Below, in pieces: positions 15,856 through 23,531 of a DNA stretch of 64,000 nucleotides. Each line of letters starts with the position of its first letter. Position 1 is the first letter of the stretch. A model generated the notes under the pieces. The model had not been told where the DNA came from. It saw only the letters and a list, made by a program, of their open reading frames with translations, and did no database searches. The DNA lies in NCBI RefSeq assembly GCF_000153165.2, contig NC_014472.1:2910001-2974000 (forward strand), given 5' to 3'. The stretch comes from Maribacter sp. HTCC2170 (GTDB lineage: Bacteria; Bacteroidota; Bacteroidia; Flavobacteriales; Flavobacteriaceae). The position numbers and the translations under genes are program-made.

Positions 15856-16029
15856 TTACTTTTCTTTTCTAACGCCCTTAAACTTACCTCCTGTAGTCTT
15901 CACATCCATGAATCTTCCTGTTTCAGCATCTCTCTTTACAAAGAGGTTTGTTTTTGGATTTAAAACTTGGGAACGACCTTTTACAGCTCCTTTTCTTGCG
16001 TTGTCTCCTGTTGGTGGATTTTTAGCCAT
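15856..16029 (-). CDS. 57-residue basic conserved-type small protein
   Basis: The frame from the ATG at 16029 reads MAKNPPTGDNARKGAVKG, then RSQVLNPKTNLFVKRD, then AETGRFMDVKTTGGKFKG and ends VRKEK. It is strongly basic and Gly-rich. From memory, near-identical small proteins (MAKNPPTGD...GAVKGRSQ...FKGVRKEK) are annotated as hypothetical in many unrelated bacteria, which supports it as a real gene; function unknown. It is divergent from the sigma-like gene, with 191 nt between them that hold inverted ATGCTCAT repeats. Confidence 0.7.
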   Translation of the reverse strand: MAKNPPTGDNARKGAVKGRSQVLNPKTNLFVKRDAETGRFMDVKTTGGKFKGVRKEK

Positions 16030-16070
16030 TTTTATATTTTATAAGATTAATATTTATGTTTCATAAGTAA

Positions 16071-16207
16071 ATGCTCACAATTTTTCATATTTTTCCATCA
16101 CGAATTAAAAAAATGAGTAGCCCTATGATACTGTTCTACAATTGTATATGCTCATAGGCTTGGTTTTTTTGCCATTCAGATGGATAATTTTTAATAACAA
16201 TGAGCAT
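16071..16207. promoter_or_regulatory. ATGCTCA inverted repeats in the divergent intergenic region
   Basis: ATGCTCA occurs at 16071-16077, ATGCTCAT at 16148-16155 and its reverse complement ATGAGCAT at 16200-16207, 14 nt before the sigma-like start codon. Three copies of an 8-bp word in a 190-nt divergent region suggest an operator, perhaps for autoregulation of the five-gene operon. This is inferred. Confidence 0.35.
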
Positions 16208-16220
16208 ACTCTAGTGAAAT

Positions 16221-16832
16221 ATGGCTTTAGCGAGTAAAAAAGAAATTCTTGAACATCTTGATTCTATCGATTTGAATGAACTTTTAGATAGGATGGAGAA
16301 CTACGTTCGAACTCGTTTTTATAACAAATCAGAGAAAGTAAGGGAAGGGTTTGATTATCTTGATTTCTGTTATAATGTTCTGGTTAAAGCTTCTACAGGA
16401 ATTAGAAATTGGGACAAGGAAAAGACTTCTTTTGAAAAATTTATTTTCGGGTCTTTAAAAAGTGATTTATATAACTTCTTTAGAAAGCAAAAAAATAAAA
16501 AGAATGAAGAAGAAGATTTGCAACCTAAAGAACAAGAAATATACCTAATTGAAGTAAACGAGTTTATTGAATTAGATGAAGTCGAAACGGAAGATGAACC
16601 TCCAGATATAGATTTTAAAGATATATCAAAAGACTCACTCAAATCTTTGAGGGAGCAAGGATCTGACAAATTAGAGATAGAAGTGTTTGAATGTTGGCTA
16701 GCCGGCTATTATAAGCCAAAAGAAATAGCTGAATTATGCGGAATAGATACTTCAGAAGTAAACAATACTGTTAAAAGACTTTCTAGAAAAACTATCAAGT
16801 TAAAAGAAAAATGGATAAGCTTAAAAAAATAA
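16221..16832 (+). CDS. sigma-70-like / HTH protein, first gene of RecQ-DprA operon
   Basis: 203 residues. The N-terminal part resembles sigma region 2 (FDYLDFCYNVLVKASTGIRNWDKEKTSFEKFIFGSLKSDLYNFFRKQ), an acidic linker follows (EEEDLQPKEQE to DEPPDIDF), and the end resembles a region-4-type helix-turn-helix (GYYKPKEIAELCGIDTSEVNNTVKRLSRKTIKLKE). It could be a dedicated sigma factor for the island or a DNA-binding subunit derived from one. Its 3' end overlaps the next gene by 22 nt. Close sigma homologues are not recognisable by eye, so the sigma label is provisional. Confidence 0.65.
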   Translation: MALASKKEILEHLDSIDLNELLDRMENYVRTRFYNKSEKVREGFDYLDFCYNVLVKASTGIRNWDKEKTSFEKFIFGSLKSDLYNFFRKQKNKKNEEEDLQPKEQEIYLIEVNEFIELDEVETEDEPPDIDFKDISKDSLKSLREQGSDKLEIEVFECWLAGYYKPKEIAELCGIDTSEVNNTVKRLSRKTIKLKEKWISLKK

Positions 16833-17209
16833 TAGATAAAGGTTTTACCGAAAATTATCTTTTTGAGGATATCGATGATGTTCGCAAAAGTTTATCTGAT
16901 TACGGAGTCAATTTAGATGATAATAGTGAGCGTCAGGACAAGTTAATTAAGCAATTAAAGTTTAAACTTCGTTCTTCCATAAACAAAGAAAAAAATGAAA
17001 ACCTTCTACTTAAAGCAACAGAATCGTTTCAAGAAGCAATAAATAAGGGGCTAGAAAAACCAATTGCTTATTTGAATAATCTGATTAAGGAAAATCAATT
17101 GGTAGTGCAGTATAATAAACTCGATAAGCTAGGCCCTGATGAAATAAAAGAGATAATTAAAGACCAAAATTTAATTGAAATAATTGAGTTACTTGAAAAC
17201 GAACAGTAA
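16811..17209 (+). CDS. 132-residue helical, highly charged protein, unrecognised
   Basis: A soluble protein that is almost entirely predicted helix, rich in Lys, Glu, Asn and Leu (LIKQLKFKLRSSINKEKNENLLLKA, AYLNNLIKENQLVVQYNKLDKLG). There is no signal peptide and no known motif. It overlaps the genes on both sides by 22 and 26 nt, so its translation is coupled to them and it is presumably a functional part of the five-gene unit, for example an adaptor or the substrate of the neighbouring protease. That role is a guess from context. Confidence 0.6.
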   Translation: MDKLKKIIDKGFTENYLFEDIDDVRKSLSDYGVNLDDNSERQDKLIKQLKFKLRSSINKEKNENLLLKATESFQEAINKGLEKPIAYLNNLIKENQLVVQYNKLDKLGPDEIKEIIKDQNLIEIIELLENEQ

Positions 17210-17993
17210 AGGGAAAAATAAGGCTAAAGAAGTCCTAAATGAAATAGGTTTTGATGAAGTAACAGAAATTACAAATTCAGATTTAGTTAGTGGTTTTGGT
17301 ATACTTTTTATTTGTGAGCCTTTAAAAAATGCAGATGGAAAAATTATCAGAGGAAAAACAAAAACTATAATTAAAGTAAACTCCTCAATACCGTATCCAC
17401 AAAGGATTCGCTACGTAGTGGCTCACGAATTAGGACATTATTTTTTACACGAGAAATTAGAAATTCACACAGACAATTCAAAAACTCTTAATTGGTTTAA
17501 GGTAGAAGACCAAGCAAAAAGGGGGTTACAGGAATTTGAAGCAAACGATTTTGCATCAGAATTATTAATGCCAGAAACTGTTTTTCGAAAGTTTATCGAA
17601 CATAAACCTTTTAGTCCATCTTTAATAAAGGGAATTTCAAATAGATTTCAAACTAGCTTAACCTCTGTAGTTTATAGATTAATAACTTTAGATGTTTTTC
17701 CATTATTAGTTGTTTTCATTTCCGATGGGGTAGTTAGATATTGGAGAAAATCCCCCGATTTAAAAGGTTGGCTAAAAGATGTAACCAAACTTTCTCCACC
17801 CGACGATTCCGTTGCAAAAGAATATATTGATGGGGATTATGAATTTATTTATAAAGGAAATGAAAAAGCTCAAGAAATAAGCCGCTCAACTTGGTTTAAA
17901 TTAAATGAAAATCAAGAAGATTCAGATTTTATGGAATATTGTATTCCAACTAAGCAGTATAAAACTATCATTAGTATAATATGGGAAGTCTAA
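17184..17993 (+). CDS. ImmA/IrrE-type metallopeptidase (DUF955-like)
   Basis: 269 residues from a TTG start at 17184, inside the end of the upstream gene; no in-frame ATG exists before the conserved domain, so an alternative is the TTG at 17193. The zinc site is clear: H81-E-L-G-H85 in VVAHELGHYFLHEK and the third ligand Glu in FEANDFASELLMP. This is the ImmA/IrrE pattern of proteases that cleave repressors in mobile elements or respond to DNA damage. The C-terminal 120 residues (FPLLVVFISDGVVRYW onward) form a separate domain. Genes of this family often switch on their neighbours, and the neighbouring sigma-like or helical protein is a natural candidate substrate. Confidence 0.85.
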   Translation: MSYLKTNSKGKNKAKEVLNEIGFDEVTEITNSDLVSGFGILFICEPLKNADGKIIRGKTKTIIKVNSSIPYPQRIRYVVAHELGHYFLHEKLEIHTDNSKTLNWFKVEDQAKRGLQEFEANDFASELLMPETVFRKFIEHKPFSPSLIKGISNRFQTSLTSVVYRLITLDVFPLLVVFISDGVVRYWRKSPDLKGWLKDVTKLSPPDDSVAKEYIDGDYEFIYKGNEKAQEISRSTWFKLNENQEDSDFMEYCIPTKQYKTIISIIWEV

Positions 17994-18028
17994 GGTTTGT
18001 ATTAAAGGTTCTTATTGAATTATAAGGT

Positions 18029-20119
18029 ATGGATAAAAACGGAGCAGTTGCACTTTTAAGAAAAGCACTTGATTTACCAGACGCGACCTTTAGGGAAGGA
18101 CAATGGGAAGCTATCGAAAAACTTACGATAAATAAGGAAAAATTATTAGTCGTACAACGAACGGGTTGGGGGAAAAGTTCAGTTTATTTTATCAGTACTA
18201 GAATTTTGAGGGACCAAGGTAAAGGACCAACTATAATTATATCTCCTTTGTTGGCATTGATGCGGAACCAAATAGAAGCCGCGAAACGTTTAGGTATTAA
18301 GGCTGCTAGTATTAATTCGAACAACTTTGAAGACTGGAAAACTATACAGGCGGAGGTTTTAAGAAACAATATTGATACACTTTTAATTTCTCCTGAACGT
18401 TTGGCGAATGAACGTTTTATGAATGAGATACTACTTCCTATAGCAAATAAAATAGGTTTGTTTGTAGTTGACGAAGCCCATTGTATTTCGGATTGGGGTC
18501 ACGATTTTAGACCAGACTACAGACGTATTGTTGGTATTTTGAAAGTTATGCCAAAAGGAATGCCCGTTTTAGGAACTACAGCTACAGCCAATGACAGAGT
18601 AGTTGCCGATATTAAAGAGCAATTAGGTGGCATTAATGTTTTAAGAGGAGCATTAACCAGAGAAAGTTTAAAACTTCAAAACATAATTCTAAAAGACCAA
18701 GCATCTAGATTGGCATGGCTTAAAGAAAACATCCCAAATCTTAATGGTAGTGGAATAATATATGTTTTAACAAAACGTGATGCAAAGACTGTAACACAAT
18801 GGTTAAATGATTGTAATATAGATGCTGCTGCATATTATTCAGGAGTAACGGATGAAAATTTTGAAAATACTGCGGTTTACAGAGAAGTTTTAGAAGACGC
18901 TTTGTATAATAACGAGTTAAAAGTATTGGTTGCTACTACAGCATTAGCAATGGGTTATGATAAACCAGACTTAAATTTTGTAATTCATTTTCAAGCACCT
19001 GATTCAATTATTAGTTATTACCAACAAGTAGGGCGTGCAGGGCGTGCTATAAATACTGCCTATGGTATTTTATTATCTGGACAAGAAGATGCTGATGTGC
19101 ACCAGTATTTTAGGGAATCTGCGTTTCCGCCAGAACATGTGGTACAAGATATATTAAAAGCCTTAATAGACCACGATGGCTTGTCAATCCCTAAATTACA
19201 GGAAGTACTAAATATAAAACATGGTCAAATAGACAAAACAATAAAGTATTTAACAGTAGAAGAACCTTCTCCAATCATTAAAGAAGGCACAAAATGGAAG
19301 CGTTCAGCTGTATCTTTTACTATGGATACAGACAAAATAGAGCGTTTAACCAATCAACGTCTATTTGAATGGAAAACGGTTCAAGACTATATACAAACAG
19401 AGGAGTGTTTAATGACGTTTTTGCAAAAAGAATTAGATGACCCAAATGTAGAACCATGTGGCAAATGTTCGAATTGTCTAGGTATAAAAACAATACCAGA
19501 TATGGTTTCTCATAATAATACAGTTGAAGCCTCTATTTATTTGAAACACTCGGAATTCGATATTTTGCCGAGAAAACAAATTGCTGCAAATGCCTTACCC
19601 ATATATGAATGGAGCGGGAGGTTAAATAATTTAATAGCCGAAAAAGGTAAAGTATTATCACGTTGGGGAGATGCTGGTTGGGGGAATATTGTTGCTAACG
19701 ATAAACATCAAGGTTTCTTTAGAAATGAATTAGTGGATGCAATGAATGAGATGATTGTAGAACGTTGGTGTCCAGACCCATATCCAGAATGGCTAACTTG
19801 TATTCCATCATTACGGCACCCAGATTTAGTGCCCGATTTCGCAAAACGCTTAGCAGAAAAATTAGGCATACCGTTTAGGCCCATAATATTAAAAGTGAAA
19901 GATACACAGCCACAAAAGGAGCAAGAAAATAGTTTTCATCAATGTCATAATTTAGATGGTGTTTTTCACATTGAAGAAGATGTTGAGAATAAACCTGTAT
20001 TTTTGGTAGATGATGCTATAGATTCTGGTTGGACGTTTACAATTGTAACAACACTATTAAAAAAATCGGGTTCAGGTTTGGTTTATCCAGTAGCTTTAAC
20101 TTCAACATCAGTAAGCTAA
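18029..20119 (+). CDS. RecQ-like helicase with C-terminal phosphoribosyltransferase-type (ComF-like) domain
   Basis: 696 residues. RecQ motifs appear in order: motif 0 FREGQWEAI, Walker A QRTGWGKS (43-50, where RecQ usually has PTGGGKS), motif [21 protein letters not shown] with D148-E-A-H, GTTATAN (motif III), [14 protein letters not shown] and QQVGRAGR (motif VI), then a Cys cluster (EECL...[11 protein letters not shown]) as in the RecQ zinc region. Instead of an HRDC domain, the C-terminal 150 residues end in [15 protein letters not shown], a PRPP-loop-like motif, preceded by a segment resembling the ComF R-x-x-N-x-x-GAF block ([10 protein letters not shown]). It is 35 nt after the protease gene and 4 nt before the DprA-like gene. 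It probably unwinds DNA in a conflict or repair system. Confidence 0.87.
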   Translation: MDKNGAVALLRKALDLPDATFREGQWEAIEKLTINKEKLLVVQRTGWGKSSVYFISTRILRDQGKGPTIIISPLLALMRNQIEAAKRLGIKAASINSNNFEDWKTIQAEVLRNNIDTLLISPERLANERFMNEILLPIANKIGLFVVDEAHCISDWGHDFRPDYRRIVGILKVMPKGMPVLGTTATANDRVVADIKEQLGGINVLRGALTRESLKLQNIILKDQASRLAWLKENIPNLNGSGIIYVLTKRDAKTVTQWLNDCNIDAAAYYSGVTDENFENTAVYREVLEDALYNNELKVLVATTALAMGYDKPDLNFVIHFQAPDSIISYYQQVGRAGRAINTAYGILLSGQEDADVHQYFRESAFPPEHVVQDILKALIDHDGLSIPKLQEVLNIKHGQIDKTIKYLTVEEPSPIIKEGTKWKRSAVSFTMDTDKIERLTNQRLFEWKTVQDYIQTEECLMTFLQKELDDPNVEPCGKCSNCLGIKTIPDMVSHNNTVEASIYLKHSEFDILPRKQIAANALPIYEWSGRLNNLIAEKGKVLSRWGDAGWGNIVANDKHQGFFRNELVDAMNEMIVERWCPDPYPEWLTCIPSLRHPDLVPDFAKRLAEKLGIPFRPIILKVKDTQPQKEQENSFHQCHNLDGVFHIEEDVENKPVFLVDDAIDSGWTFTIVTTLLKKSGSGLVYPVALTSTSVS

Positions 20120-20123
20120 TAAA

Positions 20124-21410
20124 ATGATTTCAGAACGTACAAAAGCCATATTACTTTTAACCTCTTATTTTTCAAAGGATTCAGATAAAAAAAATAAGCC
20201 TTTATCTCTATTAGAGTGGAATAGAATGGTACGCTGGTTACAGTCCAAAAAACTTAAACCAGAAGACCTTTTAACTATAGATTTAAATAAACTATTAATT
20301 AATTGGAATGATACGACTATTCCAAAAAACAGAATTATAGAGTTGTTAGACCGAAAAATGGCTTTAGCAATTAGATTAGAGAAATGGTCAAAAGCCGGTG
20401 TTTGGATTATTAATAGGAGTGATAAATTTTACCCTAACAGTTTAAAAAACAAGCTAAAAGATAGAGTTCCGCCCATATTGTTTGGTATTGGGGACAAAAA
20501 CTTATTGAATAAGAATTATATCGGAATTGTAGGTTCAAGACATATTTCTGAAACAGATATTAAAGTCACAAAAGATATAGTTAAGCAATTATATGCTCAA
20601 AATTATGGAGTTGTATCGGGTGGAGCAAGAGGAATAGATGAACATTCCATGACTGGTATTCTTGAATGTAATGGTTATGCATTAGGTGTAGTAGCAGATA
20701 GTTTAATAAAAAAATCTTCATCGTCAATCTATAGAAAACATATTATTGACAATAAACTTGTTTTAATTTCTCCATTTAATCCAGAAGTTGGATTTAATGT
20801 TGGTAACGCTATGGGTAGAAATAAATTTATTTATATTTTATCTCAAGCGGCTATTGTAGTGAAATCTGAAACTAAAGGAGGAACTTGGGAAGGCGCAAAC
20901 GAAAATTTAAAGAATAATTGGGCACCATTATGGGTTGTTAAACCAATTGAGAATAAAACAAATAAAGGGAATTTTGAAATAGTAAGAAAAGGAGGGCGTT
21001 TTTTGCATGAAGGATTTAATGTTTCAAATATTATTAATCCTAAAGATAAATCGATAAAAGCTCAAGGTTCTTTATTCAATTATAATATTAAAATAGAAGA
21101 ATCTAATATAGTTAATGAAAGTGAAGTTAAATCTATCGTAATAAAGTCTAAAACCTCTTTAAGCCCTGATAATGATAAAATAAGAGTTGAGGAAATAACA
21201 TTTTATGACTTATTTATTTATAAATCATCATCCTATTTTAAAGATAAAGAATTCAATCGGGAAGAAATTTTGAATCATTTTGAATTAGCATCAAAACAAA
21301 TAGATGATTGGTTAAAAGTTGCAGTTAAGGATAAGGTTTTACTAAAAAAGACTCGCCCAGTACGCTATTTATTGAATCCAAAGGCTAAGATAAAAGCTCT
21401 TAATGTATAG
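20124..21410 (+). CDS. DprA/SMF-like (SLOG superfamily) protein
   Basis: 428 residues. The Rossmann-type core is clear: [14 protein letters not shown] (G-S-R at 137-139), [15 protein letters not shown] (the S-G-x-A-R-G-I-D signature at 165-172), [33 protein letters not shown]. The N-terminal 115 residues recall the SAM-like domain of DprA, and the last 80 ([10 protein letters not shown]...[19 protein letters not shown]...PVRYLLNP) look like the DprA winged helix. DprA loads RecA on single-stranded DNA in transformation; SLOG relatives in defence islands are thought to bind nucleotides or nucleic acid. The genetic coupling to a RecQ-like helicase carrying a ComF-like domain argues for an island-specific role rather than the housekeeping one. 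Confidence 0.85.
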   Translation: MISERTKAILLLTSYFSKDSDKKNKPLSLLEWNRMVRWLQSKKLKPEDLLTIDLNKLLINWNDTTIPKNRIIELLDRKMALAIRLEKWSKAGVWIINRSDKFYPNSLKNKLKDRVPPILFGIGDKNLLNKNYIGIVGSRHISETDIKVTKDIVKQLYAQNYGVVSGGARGIDEHSMTGILECNGYALGVVADSLIKKSSSSIYRKHIIDNKLVLISPFNPEVGFNVGNAMGRNKFIYILSQAAIVVKSETKGGTWEGANENLKNNWAPLWVVKPIENKTNKGNFEIVRKGGRFLHEGFNVSNIINPKDKSIKAQGSLFNYNIKIEESNIVNESEVKSIVIKSKTSLSPDNDKIRVEEITFYDLFIYKSSSYFKDKEFNREEILNHFELASKQIDDWLKVAVKDKVLLKKTRPVRYLLNPKAKIKALNV

Positions 21411-21521
21411 GCAGAAACGATTAAGTGGAGTTATAGTCCTAATACTCTATTTAAAACTGGATTGCGATGTTGAATTTGGCCTAAGAGAATTTTAGCTAAA
21501 CAATAGGCGAGGGGAGCGGCC

Positions 21522-21615
21522 ATATTTTAGGGGGCTGGTTACTATTTTTCTTTACAGTTGAAAAGATGCTTATACCTTAAAGCAGTCTTAAGAGTTACAA
21601 TGGATCCTAAAATAT
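21522..21615. repeat. 10-bp inverted repeat pair
   Basis: ATATTTTAGG (21522-21531) and its exact reverse complement CCTAAAATAT (21606-21615) enclose 74 nt. It could be the ends of a short remnant element. No coding content lies between them and no target duplication is recognised. Confidence 0.3.
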
Positions 21616-22014
21616 AGCGACTGAGCCGTACATTGTTTCTAAAATTATCTGTAAGCCTTGATTTTTTTGTTTCTTTTTTTATCAAGAAAAAAAGATAAAT
21701 AAAATCCTTACTGGTTACGATGTTGAAATCCTATTTGACATAATGTTAGAAGTACATAAAGAAAAGCTTCAATCAAGACGAGAGGTTAGCAAGGGCTAAG
21801 AAATTATCTCGCAGAGTAATTTTTAGCTGTTGCGGCAAGCTGACGAGAATGTCGTAGAAAAAAATCTTGCAAGGTTTTCCTCGAATACGAGAATTTTGAA
21901 TGAAACTAAAAGGCTAGCTTTTAAATGGCGTTGGCAAGCGATGGCAAATTGTGTTTAAAATAAATTGCCTGAGCAATTTGATTTTAAAAAGCAATCGAGC
22001 GCTTGGTAGCGGCT

Positions 22015-22043
22015 ATTTTACATAACGACTAATTATGGGACAA
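22015..22043 (-). repeat. dif-like site a (minus orientation)
   Basis: Read on the minus strand, the left arm is TTGTCCCATAA (one base from R4), the spacer is 7 nt (TTAGTCG) and the right arm is TTATGTAAAAT, identical to the right arms of sites b and c. Confidence 0.6.
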
Positions 22044-22128
22044 ATGAAAATATGCGTCGCAGACACCGCTTAAAAAAGTTTGATGACCCTGTTGTAAGTT
22101 TTAATTGATTTTCAGCGGTTTAAGGGAT

Positions 22129-22157
22129 ATTTTACATAATATAGAATTATGAATTAC
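22129..22157 (-). repeat. dif-like site b (minus orientation)
   Basis: On the minus strand the right arm TTATGTAAAAT is identical to site c, the spacer is 7 nt (TTCTATA), and the left arm GTAATTCATAA keeps only the CATAA half of the consensus. Confidence 0.5.
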
Positions 22158-22194
22158 AACTAAGGTGTTGAACCTCAAATACTTATGTTTTATT

Positions 22195-22222
22195 TTGTAT
22201 CATAATTTATATTATGTAAAAT
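22195..22222 (+). repeat. dif-like site c, 11-6-11 Xer core-site layout
   Basis: Arms TTGTATCATAA and TTATGTAAAAT around the 6-nt centre TTTATA. The E. coli dif arms, recalled from the literature, are GGTGCGCATAA and TTATGTTAAAT around TGTATA, so the right arm here differs from dif by a single base and the inner left arm CATAA is the same. It could be the chromosomal dif or a Xer-exploiting element's attachment site. Confidence 0.6.
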
Positions 22223-22283
22223 AGATTATTAGAATATCACATATCACTACAATGAAACAGACCTCACCGTTTCAACCAATTAA

Positions 22284-22311
22284 CAAAAAAAAACCCCCGA
22301 TAAAACGGAGG
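22284..22311 (-). terminator. rho-independent terminator of the 118-residue gene
   Basis: On the minus strand the stem CCTCCG/CGGGGG (one G-T pair) with loop TTTTAT is followed by ten T residues. It lies 31 nt downstream of the minus-strand gene ending at 22342. Confidence 0.85.
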
Positions 22312-22341
22312 CATATTTAAAATATTGGTTGGTTATGGTTG

Positions 22342-22698
22342 TTAATTATCTATTGCTTGCTCTTCTGCAAATTCAATATCTGCAACAGCCTTATTCAATT
22401 TGTCTGAAAAAGGATTATCAAGAAGTTCTTTAAGTAGCCTTTGCTTACGTCTATCTGGAATATTCAAGGTGTCCAAAATACCTCTACGACGTTTAATAGT
22501 TGCTATACGTTCTTTTTTTAAACGAACACGTTCATTAACGCTAAGAATCAATTCAGGCTCATATTGCTCCATCACGGTATACTTTTGAACCTTTATGCTC
22601 TTTTCACACTTATTAGAAGCCATATCTTGGGCTACAAGCTGCGATGAACTTACTAAACAGCATAGGCCTAGAATAGCAGTGCAGTTAATTTTTATCAT
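22342..22698 (-). CDS. small secreted protein, unrecognised
   Basis: 118 residues. The N-terminus MIKINCTAILGLCCLVSSSQLVAQ is a signal peptide; the mature part is helical and strongly charged (ELILSVNERVRLKKERIATIKRRRGILDTL, DRRKQRLLKELLDNPF). It resembles, loosely, the small helical periplasmic proteins of flavobacteria with a conserved LL-x-(D/E)-(I/L)-x-x-(N/S)-P-(F/Y)-S pattern, but I cannot name a family. It has its own terminator and is the first gene right of the accessory region. Confidence 0.7.
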   Translation of the reverse strand: MIKINCTAILGLCCLVSSSQLVAQDMASNKCEKSIKVQKYTVMEQYEPELILSVNERVRLKKERIATIKRRRGILDTLNIPDRRKQRLLKELLDNPFSDKLNKAVADIEFAEEQAIDN

Positions 22699-22902
22699 TT
22701 TAATATAGTATAGGTCTCTCGCATAAATGTATCAAAAGATTAATAAACCACCTCAGGATTTATACTATCTTCAACGAGTATATACTCATTTCAACGATTA
22801 TAATCACTTTACTAATAACAAGAGAACCAATGTGTTACGATCTCCTACAAATAAATTTCAAATTTGCCTCAATTGCCTGGGGTTAATCAATGAACAAAGC
22901 AT

Positions 22903-22948
22903 AAAAAAACCGATGCAATTCATATTTATTATGAATAATTGCATCGGT
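22903..22948 (-). terminator. strong terminator of the 115-residue gene
   Basis: A long stem ACCGATGCAATT/AATTGCATCGGT around an A+T-rich loop, followed on the minus strand by seven T residues (22903-22909). It lies about 30 nt beyond the stop of the minus-strand gene at 22978. Confidence 0.88.
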
Positions 22949-22977
22949 ACTTCTACCCTTTTTTCGTTTATGAAAAA

Positions 22978-23325
22978 TTAGGGTTGTAACTTCATTTTAG
23001 CCTTAAGGTACTTTTTATACTGTGATTTTGACAAAACATCTTCAATATCTTCTGATTCTTGAATACTCAATTGCTTGATCATAACGGCTTTATCACCGTC
23101 CGAAATATTGGCTCCTTTTGCTTTGGATTTCTTCATCATGTAATTGGCTACGATAGTTTCAAATTTTGCAGTTTGAGCCTCATCCAATCCAAGTTCTGCC
23201 TTGTATTTTTTTGTAAGCTCTTTGGCTTTCGCCTTGATTACTCCATCACCATCTTGAAATGTAACATTGGCTGTACTTACTTGTACTGTTAACAATAATC
23301 CAAATAATAAAATAAGCTGTTTCAT
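22978..23325 (-). CDS. small periplasmic Spy/CpxP-like helical protein
   Basis: 115 residues with a signal peptide (MKQLILLFGLLLTVQVSTA). The mature part is helical and Lys-rich, with the pattern LTKKYKAELGLDEAQTAKFETIV followed by DVLSKSQYKKYLKAK, similar to the LT-x-x-Q-style repeats of small stress-related periplasmic proteins in Bacteroidota. The role is possibly a chaperone-like one under envelope stress; assignment to Spy proper is not certain. It is a monocistronic gene with a strong terminator. Confidence 0.68.
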   Translation of the reverse strand: MKQLILLFGLLLTVQVSTANVTFQDGDGVIKAKAKELTKKYKAELGLDEAQTAKFETIVANYMMKKSKAKGANISDGDKAVMIKQLSIQESEDIEDVLSKSQYKKYLKAKMKLQP

Positions 23326-23531
23326 GTTTAGTAATTTTTAATTGATATAGTCTTTTTTAATGGTTTCCAATGAAATCATAAGTTACAAAAAACCACTTAT
23401 AATGACTGCGAATCTACCATTTTTTATATCCTTTGCAATATTCAGGCCAAAAAATCTGTGTTGTGGAAAAGATCTTCATAACCGTATCTAAATGATGCTT
23501 ACCTTCGTCCCTTCAAAAATTTGATTGCACT

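Larger units (their letters stand above)
21411..22341. other. long gene-free stretch at the right edge of the accessory region
   Basis: No frame with coding character is seen in 931 nt. It holds a 10-bp inverted repeat (ATATTTTAGG at 21522-21531 and CCTAAAATAT at 21606-21615), a T-rich hairpin (CTTGAT at 21657-21662 with ATCAAG at 21681-21686), three dif-like sites at 22015, 22129 and 22195, and a minus-strand terminator at 22284. A GCGG precedes the first two sites by a few nt. It looks like accumulated insertion-site debris. Confidence 0.55.

Noticed and set aside
18029-20119. Housekeeping RecQ
   Set aside because: No HRDC domain, an altered Walker A, a PRTase-like C-terminus and coupling to accessory genes.
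21411-22240. Candidate tRNA or integrase remnant in the long non-coding stretch
   Set aside because: I could not find a cloverleaf or a tyrosine-recombinase frame; only palindromic sites and hairpins are visible.
22727-22981. Possible 84-residue plus-strand gene
   Set aside because: It runs through the strong minus-strand terminator at 22903-22948, has low-complexity Asn-rich content and no homology pattern; antisense noise.
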